From positions 1-7,247 of the forward strand of contig DATEAK010000313.1 in NCBI GenBank assembly GCA_035288405.1: 7,247 nt of DNA. The letters are read 5' to 3'. Made by a program: the position numbers and the translations under genes. Source of the stretch: JACPSX01 sp035288405 [NCBI: bacterium] (lineage in GTDB: Bacteria; JACPSX01). How positions within the stretch are numbered: position 1 is the stretch's first letter; the number at the start of each line of letters is the position of its first letter. The notes below the pieces were generated by a model. That model was not told the origin of the DNA. It saw only the letters and a list, made by a program, of their open reading frames with translations, and searched no databases. This document shows, in pieces, positions 1 to 6,311 of this stretch.

Positions 1-279
1 GGACGTTGTCTCCTAGTTCGTAAGGAGGGGTCGAGTGAGAAACTCCCTTCCAAGGTGAGCGATCTCAACGTCTATCAGGGTGATCGCCTTCTCCTGGAAA
101 GACCCGGCGCAGGTGGCTACGGCCCTCCAGCGGCACGGCCCGCGACGGCCGTCTTGGAAGATGTTCTGGAAGGGTCTGTAAGCCTTCCGCAGGCCCGGGA
201 TATTTACCGGGTCGCTATCGACGCTTCCACGATGAAGATAGACGAAAGGTCTACCCAATCATTGCGCTCTCTGCGTTAA
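1..279 (+). CDS. Hydantoinase B/oxoprolinase subunit, C-terminal fragment (5' end outside window)
   Basis: This frame is open from the first base to a TAA at 277-279, so the window holds only the last 92 residues of a longer protein. The segment ELPSK-like 'EKLPSKV', followed by 'YQGDRLLLERPGAGGYGPP' and 'VLEDVLEGSVSLPQARDIYRV', matches the tail of HyuB/N-methylhydantoinase B subunits. In that family a glycine-rich PGGGGYGDP turn is followed by a helix with V.EG.VS...A...Y.V. Full-length members are around 500-600 residues, and they hydrolyse hydantoins or 5-oxoproline with an ATP-dependent HyuA partner. A GTG at 55 could be mistaken for a start, but the family similarity begins upstream of it. 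The 192-bp gap and the hairpin after it suggest it belongs to a transcription unit before the egtD operon. The exact substrate cannot be told. Confidence 0.85.
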   Translation, partial: GRCLLVRKEGSSEKLPSKVSDLNVYQGDRLLLERPGAGGYGPPAARPATAVLEDVLEGSVSLPQARDIYRVAIDASTMKIDERSTQSLRSLR

Positions 280-471
280 AGCCTGCGGCGATTGTCAGAA
301 ACTACAAAATTCTTGTGGCAAAACGGTTTCAGGATGGTTTGATTACTATTATTGCCTACGGCAAGAACTGGCTCGCGGGACTGCACCGGAACCGGTAGAG
401 CCGGTGCAGATCCGGTCTTGTTGGGAAGGCGCACGCTTTGATAGGAACGGCCGTAAAAGAGGGGGATCCCA
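280..471 (+). other. Intergenic leader before egtD
   Basis: I see no gene here. The first part (about 300-355) is AT-rich compared with its surroundings and includes TACTAT/TATTAT-like hexamers at 344-352 that could be a -10 element. No convincing -35 box sits 16-18 bases upstream, so I do not call a promoter firmly. The second part holds the hairpin at 381-409 and several CCGG(T) repeats. The region ends in a purine-rich Shine-Dalgarno stretch (AGAGGGGG, about 457-464) a few bases before the egtD ATG. It is the most likely place for the operon's promoter and any 5'-UTR control. Confidence 0.5.
381..409 (+). repeat. 9-bp perfect hairpin in the egtD leader
   Basis: CTGCACCGG (381-389) is the exact reverse complement of CCGGTGCAG (401-409). 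The loop between them is 11 nt and itself contains the palindrome ACCGGT (391-396). Another CCGGT follows at 412-416, so alternative pairings among CCGG units are possible. No uninterrupted T-tract follows (the next bases are ATCCGGTCTTGTT), so this is not a textbook intrinsic terminator. It may terminate the upstream hyuB unit weakly, protect mRNA, or act as a leader structure of the egtD operon. Confidence 0.55.
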
Positions 472-1464
472 ATGACGACGTGGAAGCCGGAGTGTTCGCT
501 TCAAACGACCGCCCTGGCCCAAAAAATGGGCCCATTTGCCAGCTTGGGAGAGGATGTCCGCCGGGGGTTGACGAAGATCCCGAAGGAATTGCCTCCCAAA
601 TACTTCTATGATGCCTACGGCGGAAAGCTCTTTGACCGGATTTGCGATCTCCCTGAATACTATCTGACTCAAACCGAGCAAGCTCTCCTCGAGAAGATTA
701 GCGAGGATCTGATTGCCTCGTGCCGTCCTACGAGCCTGGTGGAGTTCGGCTCGGGAAGCTGCCGCAAGACCCGGGTCTTGCTCGATGCCATGTCCCGACG
801 TGGATGTCTCGACCTCTACATACCGATTGATCTGAATGAAGACTTGATTCAGTCAACAGCGCGCACTCTGCAAAATGAATTTCCGGGATTGCGGGTCTGC
901 GGCGTGACCGGTGACTTTAATCTCCCGGTCGAGCTTCCTCCCCGGGAGGGGCGGCGACTGGTTGCTTTCCTGGGGAGCACCATCGGGAATCTTGCTCCGC
1001 AGGAGGCCATCTCCTTCCTGCGCAGTGTGGCAAACCACCTCTCGCCACAGGACTGCTTTCTGCTGGGAACGGACCTGGTAAAGGACAGGAGCGTTCTGGA
1101 AAGAGCTTACAACGACGCTGCGGGTGTGACGGCGCAGTTTAACCGGAATATGCTGTCGGTCATCAATCGACACCTGGGTGCGGATTTTCAACTGGATTGG
1201 TTTGAACACCTCGCATTTTATAACGAGGCAGAGTCGCGGGTCGAAATGCACCTGGTGGCCCGGAAATCCCACCGTGTCTGGATCGAAGACATCGGACTGG
1301 CCGTTGACTTCACCGAAGGAGAATCGATCCGCACGGAAATCAGCTGCAAGTATACCCGGGGAATGGTTGAAAAGATGCTGGAAGAAGCGGGACTTCAGCT
1401 CTTGCGTTGGGAAATGGACGCGGACAATCTGTTTGCCCTCTCCGTTTCCGCAGTTTGTCGTTGA
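472..1464 (+). CDS. egtD: L-histidine N-alpha-methyltransferase EgtD (hercynine synthase)
   Basis: EgtD is a cytosolic SAM-dependent enzyme that trimethylates the alpha-amino group of histidine to give hercynine, the precursor of ergothioneine and selenoneine. At 330 residues it has the normal family length. The hallmarks occur in order: LPPKYFYD (41-47), LPEYYLTQTE (60-69), the SAM-binding loop VEFGSGSCRKTR (90-101), PIDLNEDL (118-125), FLGSTIGNL (167-174), LLGTDLVKD (197-205), RAYNDAAGVTAQFN (211-224) and TEISCKY (288-294). Aligned by eye with mycobacterial EgtD, whose numbering is offset by 7, the histidine-binding residues are all kept: Tyr46, Tyr63, Asn173, Tyr213, Glu289 and Ser291. The ATG has a good ribosome-binding site (AGAGGGGG) and is the first sensible start. 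The TGA stop lies 8 bases before the start of the next gene, implying a translationally coupled operon. I am very sure of the family and activity. Confidence 0.96.
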   Translation: MTTWKPECSLQTTALAQKMGPFASLGEDVRRGLTKIPKELPPKYFYDAYGGKLFDRICDLPEYYLTQTEQALLEKISEDLIASCRPTSLVEFGSGSCRKTRVLLDAMSRRGCLDLYIPIDLNEDLIQSTARTLQNEFPGLRVCGVTGDFNLPVELPPREGRRLVAFLGSTIGNLAPQEAISFLRSVANHLSPQDCFLLGTDLVKDRSVLERAYNDAAGVTAQFNRNMLSVINRHLGADFQLDWFEHLAFYNEAESRVEMHLVARKSHRVWIEDIGLAVDFTEGESIRTEISCKYTRGMVEKMLEEAGLQLLRWEMDADNLFALSVSAVCR

Positions 1465-1472
1465 GACCCGGA

Positions 1473-2582
1473 ATGATCAGGGCTCGAGCGGAAACGGTCG
1501 GCAGCTTGCTGCGCCCGCCCTGGCTGCTCAAGGCCCGGCAGGAAATGGCTGCGGGAGTCCTCACTCCGTCGGATTTTAAGGCCGGCGAAGACCGGGCGGT
1601 CGATGAGGCTGTCTCTCTCCAGGAAGCGGCTGGCTTCGAGGTGATTACCGATGGAGAGATGCGCCGTCAGTCCTTTCAAAGCCAGATGACGGAAGCCGTC
1701 CATGGATTTGGCGAGCCGACGACCGCCGCGTTTCTGTGGGGCAGCTGGCACGGGGACGACGAGGTGGGAGACTGTACGCTGCCGCGTCCGGCGTCTCTGG
1801 GGGTTGTCGACAAACTCCGGCGCCGGCGACACCTTTCGGCGGAGGAGTTCACCTACCTGCGGGGCCGCACTCATAAAACCGCCAAGGTCACGTTGCCAAG
1901 CCCGAGCCTCTTTGCGAATTTCTGGTCACCCGGGCGCTCCACAGCAGCCTATTCGACATTCGATCTTTTCCTAGCGGACGTAGTGGAAATTTTGCGGGAC
2001 GAAGTAGCCGAACTGGTCCGTCTGGGGGCGAGTTACATCCAAATCGATGCCCCTCATTACGCTCTGCTGGTGGACCCTCAGACTCGGTCTTTTTATGAAG
2101 CTCGGGGGTGGAGCCTGGATCGCTGGCTGAGTGAAGGCATCGAAATGGACAACGCCGTAATGGGCAACTTTTCGGAAGTGACGTTCGGTTTTCACCTTTG
2201 ACGGGGCAACCAGGACAGCCGGTGGCTGGTCCGGGGCGGATATGAAAGAATCGCGCGCCAGATTTTCCAGAAGGTCAAGGCCCACCGTTTACTCCTTGAG
2301 TATGACGACGATCGCTCCGGATCCTTTGCGCCGCTGGGCGAAGTGCCGGCAGACAAAATCGCCGTTTTGGGTTTAATCACGACAAAGAATTCCCGCTTGG
2401 AATCTGCAGCCGAAATTATCGGGCGCATTCGGGAAGCAAGCCGTTTTCTTCCTTTGGAACAACTGGCCTTAAGCCCGCAATGCGGGTTTGCCACTTCGGT
2501 CATCGGAAACCGCCTTACTCCTTTGGACCAGAACCGCAAGCTCCGACTGGTCGTGGACACAGCGCGCTCGGTCTGGGGCTGA
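1473..2582 (+). CDS. MetE C-terminal-like methyl/alkyltransferase, candidate selenoprotein with in-frame TGA (Sec243)
   Basis: Read through the TGA at 2199-2201, this is one 369-residue frame of the 'cobalamin-independent methionine synthase II' family (MetE C-terminal barrel; relatives include core-MetE and epoxyalkane:coenzyme M transferase). These enzymes bind zinc and activate a thiol for methyl or alkyl transfer. Family signs are TVGSLLRPPWLL near residue 8, EAAGFEVITDGEMRRQSF (about 54-71), YIQIDAPHYALLVDP (about 189-203), FHL-U-RGNQDSRW (240-251), LLLEYDD (273-279) and LSPQCGF (333-339). The zinc ligands align as His241, residue 243 (Cys in relatives, TGA here), Glu276 and Cys337. The 61-residue Glu-Cys spacing equals that of E. 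coli MetE (665/726). The N-terminal MetE domain that binds folate is absent. I chose ATG 1473 because it gives the usual family N-terminus; the upstream ATG 1407 overlaps egtD and adds an unrelated stretch. Annotation pipelines will split the gene at 2201. A pseudogene or sequencing error (TGC/TGT to TGA) is the alternative. The physiological substrate is unknown. Confidence 0.85.
2199..2201 (+). other. In-frame TGA, proposed selenocysteine codon
   Basis: The codon occupies residue 243 of the MetE-like frame, the X-position of H-x-[X]-R-G-N where relatives have a zinc-binding Cys. TGA differs from either Cys codon by one base. The same gene ends in a TGA at 2580-2582, and egtD and the permease gene also end in TGA. 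A genome-wide reassignment of TGA is therefore unlikely, and a local recoding signal would be needed. No other stop or frame change occurs between 2202 and 2579. Confidence 0.75.
2213..2232 (+). promoter_or_regulatory. Candidate bacterial SECIS hairpin
   Basis: GGAC (2213-2216) pairs with GTCC (2229-2232) and AGCC (2217-2220) pairs with GGCT (2224-2227). One G (2228) bulges on the 3' side, and a GGU loop (2221-2223) closes the structure. The loop starts 20 nt after the TGA. Known bacterial SECIS elements sit directly downstream of the UGA, with a small apical loop roughly 16-37 nt away and a G in its first two positions; E. coli fdhF has a loop containing GGU. The fit to that model is seen directly, but SelB binding is inference. 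The hairpin overlaps codons conserved in the family (QDSRWLV), so chance pairing cannot be excluded. Confidence 0.65.
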
Positions 2583-2626
2583 AGGTTGTCTGAGGCGCCG
2601 GTGAGGCGGCACTTTCGGGAGGAGCC

Positions 2627-3949
2627 ATGAGAACAGAAAGTAAAACCACCGTTTCCGATCTGATGGAAATGATTACTGAGGCTCAGGGGATCGCCCTCAA
2701 TCTGGTCGAAGACCTGACGGATGAGCAAATGCTGGGACCCCGCCTGCCGATTGTGAACCCTCCGCTTTGGGAGATTGGCCATGTCGCATGGTTTCAAGAG
2801 AAATGGGTCTTGCGGCACCTGGGAAAGGCGAAGCCGATCATCCCCGAGGCGGACTCTCTCTATGACTCTGCTTGTGTCCCTCACGATTCTCGCTGGGAGC
2901 TGCCTCTGCCTTCCCGGCGGGAAACCTTCCGCTATGTGCAGGAGGTGCGTGACCGGGTGCTGGATCGTCTGATCTCCATCGCACCGAATGCGGCGGAAGA
3001 TTACTTCCATCACCTGGCGGTTTTCCATACAGGAATGCACGCTGAAGCCTTCACCTATACCCGGCAGACTTTGGGATACTCCCGGCCCCAGCTTCTTGTC
3101 CCTCCGGGCAGGGTTCATTCTGAGGCGGCGGGTACGGGATCTTTGCCGGGCGACGTGGAAATTCCCGGTGGCACGTATTGGCTTGGAGCGACTCCCGACC
3201 TTCCGTTTGTCTTTGACAACGAGAAGTGGGCACACCCGGTCCCTCTGAGGACATTCCGGATCGCACGTGCACCGGTGACAAACGCCGAGTATGCCTCTTT
3301 TGTCGAGGAGGGAGGCTACCAACGCCGGGAGTTTTGGTCCGATGAGGGATGGATCTGGCGTGAACAATCCGGTGCCCGCCATCCTGTCTACTGGGAGCAT
3401 GGATCCGGGGGACGATGGTTTCGGCGTAGTTTCGACCGTTGGGTGGCGCTGGAGGATCATCACCCGATCGTTCACGTAAACTGGTACGAGGCCGATGCCT
3501 ATTGCCGTTGGGCCAGCCGCAGGTTGCCGGCGGAATCCGAGTGGGAGATGGCGGCCAGCGTAAATCGGTTGCCCGATGGTCGGGAGAGGGAAGAGCGGAA
3601 ACGGACGTTTCCCTGGGGAGACGAGCTTCCCTCGCCGGACCGAGCTCATCTGGACTTTGCCGGCCTTAGCTGCATTGACGTGGGATTTCTTTCCTCCGGC
3701 GACAGCGCTTTCGGATGCCGGCAGATGATCGGGAACGTGTGGGAGTGGACGAGCACGGACTTTGACGCCTATCCGGGTTTTGTGGCGGATCCGTACAAAG
3801 AATATTCCCAGCCGTGGTTTGGAACTCACAAAGTCCTGAGAGGAGGCTGCTGGGCGACGGGCTCTCGCTTGATCCGCAACACCTGGCGGAATTTTTACAC
3901 AGCGGACCGCCGGGACGTTTTCGCCGGCTTTCGTACGTGCGTCCTCTAG
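2627..3949 (+). CDS. senA: Iron-dependent EgtB/SenA-family synthase, probably SenA-like (selenoneine synthase)
   Basis: This 440-residue protein has an N-terminal DinB-like helical domain (about 10-150) and a C-terminal formylglycine-generating-enzyme (FGE)-sulfatase-type domain (about 175-440), the architecture of EgtB, OvoA and SenA. Such enzymes use non-haem iron and O2 to join hercynine to a sulfur or selenium donor, giving a sulfoxide or selenide. The expected iron ligands are His52 (LWEIGHVAWFQEKW) and the H-x3-H pair His134/His138 (FHTGMHAEAF). Other landmarks are DSLYDSACVPHDSRWELPLPS (76-96, split here only by my reading), FVFDNEKWAHPV (194-205), VHVNWYEADAYCRW (282-295), GDSAFGCRQMIGNVWEW (358-374), VLRGGCWAT (403-411) and RRDVFAGFRTC (428-438). 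The DSLYDS..V.HD.RW, HxxMHxEAFxYTRQTLGY and GGCWAT patterns are those I associate with SenA-type proteins; classical EgtB has FNSYY and HEQQH. That subfamily call comes from memory, without an alignment. No senB is adjacent. A strong GGGAGGAG site precedes the ATG. Confidence 0.8.
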   Translation: MRTESKTTVSDLMEMITEAQGIALNLVEDLTDEQMLGPRLPIVNPPLWEIGHVAWFQEKWVLRHLGKAKPIIPEADSLYDSACVPHDSRWELPLPSRRETFRYVQEVRDRVLDRLISIAPNAAEDYFHHLAVFHTGMHAEAFTYTRQTLGYSRPQLLVPPGRVHSEAAGTGSLPGDVEIPGGTYWLGATPDLPFVFDNEKWAHPVPLRTFRIARAPVTNAEYASFVEEGGYQRREFWSDEGWIWREQSGARHPVYWEHGSGGRWFRRSFDRWVALEDHHPIVHVNWYEADAYCRWASRRLPAESEWEMAASVNRLPDGREREERKRTFPWGDELPSPDRAHLDFAGLSCIDVGFLSSGDSAFGCRQMIGNVWEWTSTDFDAYPGFVADPYKEYSQPWFGTHKVLRGGCWATGSRLIRNTWRNFYTADRRDVFAGFRTCVL

Positions 3950-3981
3950 AAATGCCGTGCTCCGTGAGAGGAGAAGGATGA

Positions 3982-4716
3982 GTGGGTGCCCAAGTTTCAC
4001 TCGAAGGGGTAAGCAAATTCTACGATAACGAGAAAGCACTCCAGGACATCCACCTCACCTTCACGGAGGATGTCACGACCGCCGTGGTCGGTCCCAGCGG
4101 GAGCGGAAAATCAACCCTCCTGCAATTGATTAACGGGCTCATCCGTCCCAGCCGGGGGGAAATTTCGGTCTTTGGAAGTCTCATCGACTACGACCGATTG
4201 CCGCAGCTCCGATTGCGGATCGGCTATGCGGTGCAAGGTACCGGGCTGTTCCCTCACCTGACTGTCTGGGAAAACATAACGCTTCTTGCCAGGCTCGTCC
4301 GCTGGGATCCCGCACGAATCAAAGGACGTGGGCAGGAACTCATGCGATTGGTAGGCCTATCCTCTTCGTTGGAAGGTAGATACCCTCACGAACTCAGCGG
4401 TGGACAACAACAGAGAGTGGGACTATGCCGGGCCATGATGTTAAACCCCAGGATCTTTCTTCTCGACGAGCCCTTCGGAGCACTCGATCCCATGACGCGC
4501 AGTGAAATTCACCAGGAATTCCTGCACCTGCAAAAGTCGGAGGCGAGGACCATTATCCTGGTGACTCATGATCTGCGAGAGGCGCTGAAGCTTGCTCAGG
4601 AGGTGGTGATCCTGAATCGGGGGAATCTCGTGCAACGAGGAACTTGCGCGGAAATCGTGCAAAGCCCGGCCGGCGAGTTTGTGGAGACCTTTCTGAATTC
4701 CCAACTCGAAGACTAG
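3982..4716 (+). CDS. ABC transporter ATPase, OpuC/OsmV/EgtV type
   Basis: This 244-residue cytosolic ATPase drives the transporter whose other half is the next gene. All nucleotide-binding motifs are intact: Walker A GPSGSGKST (37-45), Q-loop Gln85, signature LSGGQQQR (138-145), Walker B IFLLDEPFGALD (158-169) and switch His196 (VTHD). It resembles quaternary-amine (glycine betaine/choline/carnitine) uptake ATPases such as OpuCA. It lacks the C-terminal CBS pair that many of those use to sense ionic strength, which suggests it is not a classical osmostress pump. The start is GTG; AGGAG at 3969-3973 lies 8 bases upstream. An ATG at 3978 is in another frame and stops after 16 codons. The gap to the upstream gene is 32 bp and to the downstream gene 13 bp, so all three are probably co-transcribed. 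Confidence 0.93.
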   Translation: MGAQVSLEGVSKFYDNEKALQDIHLTFTEDVTTAVVGPSGSGKSTLLQLINGLIRPSRGEISVFGSLIDYDRLPQLRLRIGYAVQGTGLFPHLTVWENITLLARLVRWDPARIKGRGQELMRLVGLSSSLEGRYPHELSGGQQQRVGLCRAMMLNPRIFLLDEPFGALDPMTRSEIHQEFLHLQKSEARTIILVTHDLREALKLAQEVVILNRGNLVQRGTCAEIVQSPAGEFVETFLNSQLED

Positions 4717-4729
4717 GCTGGAGGCCCGT

Positions 4730-6235
4730 ATGAAACAATTGGCCATCGTAGTGGCCGCGAGTTTCCTCCTCTTGTTTTTGCCGCCCGGGAGCGTCTCCGC
4801 CCCGCGGCAGACCATCGTGGTGGGTTCCAAGCACTTCAACGAGGGGTACATTCTGTCGGAGATCATGGCGCAGCTCCTGGAGGATCGAGGGTTCCAAGTG
4901 GACAGGAAGTTTGGTTTGGGAGGAACCCTGATCTGTTTTGACGCTCTGCGCAACGGGGGGATCGACTTATACCCGGAATATTCGGGGACCTTGGAGCAGG
5001 CGGTCTTGAAGCTTCCGCGCAGGGCATCCTACCGGGAACTGCGCCGTCGTCTAAAGGAGCAGTTTGGTTTGGATCTTCTGGATTCGTTCGGTTTTAGCAA
5101 CAGCTATGCCGTTGCCGTAAGCCGAACACTTGCCGAGAAGATCGGGCTGAAAACGATCAGCGATTTGGCGAGATTTCCGAACCTTCGGTTTGCTTTCAGC
5201 CTCGAGTTCCTCAACCGGCAGGACGGGTGGCCCGGGCTGGCTCGAACCTACGGTCTCTCCGTGCGTCCCTTGGGGATTGAACACGGACTGGCCTACCAGG
5301 CGATTCGGGAAAACAAACTGGACTTGACCGATGTCTACTCCACAGATGGAGACATTCGGAAGTTCGATTTGGTCCTCTTGAAAGACGACCGGCGCTACTT
5401 CCCCGACTATCTGGCTGCACCGTTGGTCCGCGCTGATGTGGACGAGGGAGCCAAACAATCTCTGGGTGAGCTGGCGGGCACGATCTCGGCGACCGAGATG
5501 CAGGAGCTAAACGGGATGGCCGTGCTCGAGGGGAAGAGCTTTGCGGAAATCGCGCGAGAAGTTTTGAGCAAGAAAGGGCTGCTCCATGGCGGAAGAAGCT
5601 TCAGGGAGCGCAGTAGATGGGCCACTCTGCTCTCTCGGACGGGGACACACCTCAAGCTCACTCTGATTGCGCTCCTGGCAGCCATGGCACTTGCGATCCC
5701 TTTTGGAGTGTTGATCTACCGCCTCCGTGTGATCTCCCGGCCGGTGATTTATGGTGCCGGGCTACTGCAGACGATCCCATCGATCGCTCTCCTTGCCTTC
5801 ATGATTCCTTTGCTGGGAATTGGGTCGGTGCCGGCCATCGTAGCCCTGTTCCTGTACGCCCTTTTGCCCATTTTGAGGAACACGGCGGCTGCACTGTTCT
5901 CCATCGATCCGGTGCTCAAGAAAGTGGCCGTCGGGATGGGCCTTACGGCCTGGCAGCGCCTGCGCCACGTTGAGCTCCCACTGGGCGTACCCACGATTCT
6001 GGCCGGCATCAAAACAGCAGCCGTCATCAACATCGGCACGGCCACACTGGCTGCGTTCATCGGGGCCGGCGGTCTCGGAGAGCCGATTGTCACCGGTCTC
6101 GCCTTAAATGATACGTCACTCATTCTGGAAGGGGCGATCCCGGCGGCTTTGCTGGCCGTCCTCACCGAATTTGCCTTTGAGGTGCTCGAAAGGCTGGTAA
6201 TCCCCAAGCACCTCCGGCAAAAGCCTGCGGAATGA
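4730..6235 (+). CDS. Fused substrate-binding protein/permease of a quaternary-amine (EgtU-like) ABC transporter
   Basis: This 501-residue fusion has three parts. Residues 1-24 form a signal peptide ending SVSA. Residues about 27-285 form an OpuAC/YehZ-type binding domain (VVGSKHFNEGYILSEIMAQLL at 30-50, FGLGGTLICFDALRNGGIDLYPEYSGT at 61-87, DVYSTDGDI at 201-209). Residues about 300-495 form a five-helix permease with QTIPSIALLAFMIPLLGIGSVPAI (347-370), ILRNT (381-385), an EAA-type loop VGMGLTAWQRLRHVELPLGVP (401-421) and NIGTATLAAFIGAGGLGEPI (434-453). Such systems bind trimethylammonium compounds; EgtU-EgtV of some pathogens import ergothioneine. The binding domain is N-terminal here, whereas in OpuC-like/EgtU fusions I know it follows the permease. 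Operon position after egtD and a SenA/EgtB gene suggests ergothioneine, selenoneine, hercynine or a betaine as ligand, which is inference. GGAGG lies just before the ATG. Confidence 0.92.
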   Translation: MKQLAIVVAASFLLLFLPPGSVSAPRQTIVVGSKHFNEGYILSEIMAQLLEDRGFQVDRKFGLGGTLICFDALRNGGIDLYPEYSGTLEQAVLKLPRRASYRELRRRLKEQFGLDLLDSFGFSNSYAVAVSRTLAEKIGLKTISDLARFPNLRFAFSLEFLNRQDGWPGLARTYGLSVRPLGIEHGLAYQAIRENKLDLTDVYSTDGDIRKFDLVLLKDDRRYFPDYLAAPLVRADVDEGAKQSLGELAGTISATEMQELNGMAVLEGKSFAEIAREVLSKKGLLHGGRSFRERSRWATLLSRTGTHLKLTLIALLAAMALAIPFGVLIYRLRVISRPVIYGAGLLQTIPSIALLAFMIPLLGIGSVPAIVALFLYALLPILRNTAAALFSIDPVLKKVAVGMGLTAWQRLRHVELPLGVPTILAGIKTAAVINIGTATLAAFIGAGGLGEPIVTGLALNDTSLILEGAIPAALLAVLTEFAFEVLERLVIPKHLRQKPAE

Positions 6236-6243
6236 GGTAGGAT

Positions 6244-6283
6244 TTCCTGCAGGAATGAACACGGAAGCGTGATCCGAGCTTCC
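6244..6283 (+). repeat. Palindrome and inverted repeat after the permease gene
   Basis: A perfect 12-bp palindrome, TTCCTGCAGGAA, lies at 6244-6255, 8 bases after the permease stop. It is followed by a 6-bp inverted repeat, GGAAGC (6263-6268) / GCTTCC (6278-6283), with a 9-nt loop. Neither is followed by a T-tract, so they are not clear terminators. They might be an operator, an mRNA-processing hairpin, or chance. Confidence 0.4.
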
Positions 6284-6311
6284 CGATGGAGGGAGCGAGA
6301 GAGGAAGGATA

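Noticed and set aside
344-352. TACTAT/TATTAT as a sigma-70 -10 box for the operon
   Set aside because: No credible TTGACA-like hexamer lies at 16-18 bp spacing, so I mention it in the leader entry but do not annotate a promoter.
1407-2201. MetE-like protein starting at ATG 1407 and ending at the TGA
   Set aside because: The first 22 residues are an out-of-frame overlap with egtD and unlike the family. Stopping at 2201 removes three of the residues needed for the zinc site (position 243, Glu276 and Cys337).
2343-2582. Separate 79-residue gene starting at GTG 2343
   Set aside because: It is in the same frame as the MetE-like gene and begins mid-domain. The 47 codons before it are also open and conserved, so it is the C-terminal part of the read-through protein.
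1473-2582. Genome-wide TGA reassignment (Gly or Trp code) as the explanation for the internal TGA
   Set aside because: egtD, the permease gene and this gene itself end in TGA at natural family C-termini, so TGA works as a stop here. The family residue is Cys, not Gly or Trp.
3978-4028. Short ATG frame (16 codons) overlapping the start of the ATPase gene
   Set aside because: It is very short with no recognisable content. Its ATG sits too close to the ribosome-binding site, while the GTG at 3982 has better spacing and yields the full ATPase.
2192-4039. Long reverse-strand open frame of 615 codons opposite the 3' part of the MetE-like gene and the SenA-like gene
   Set aside because: It is antisense to two clearly recognisable genes, has no family signature, and reads as a low-complexity Arg/Pro/Ser-rich product typical of a GC-rich shadow frame.
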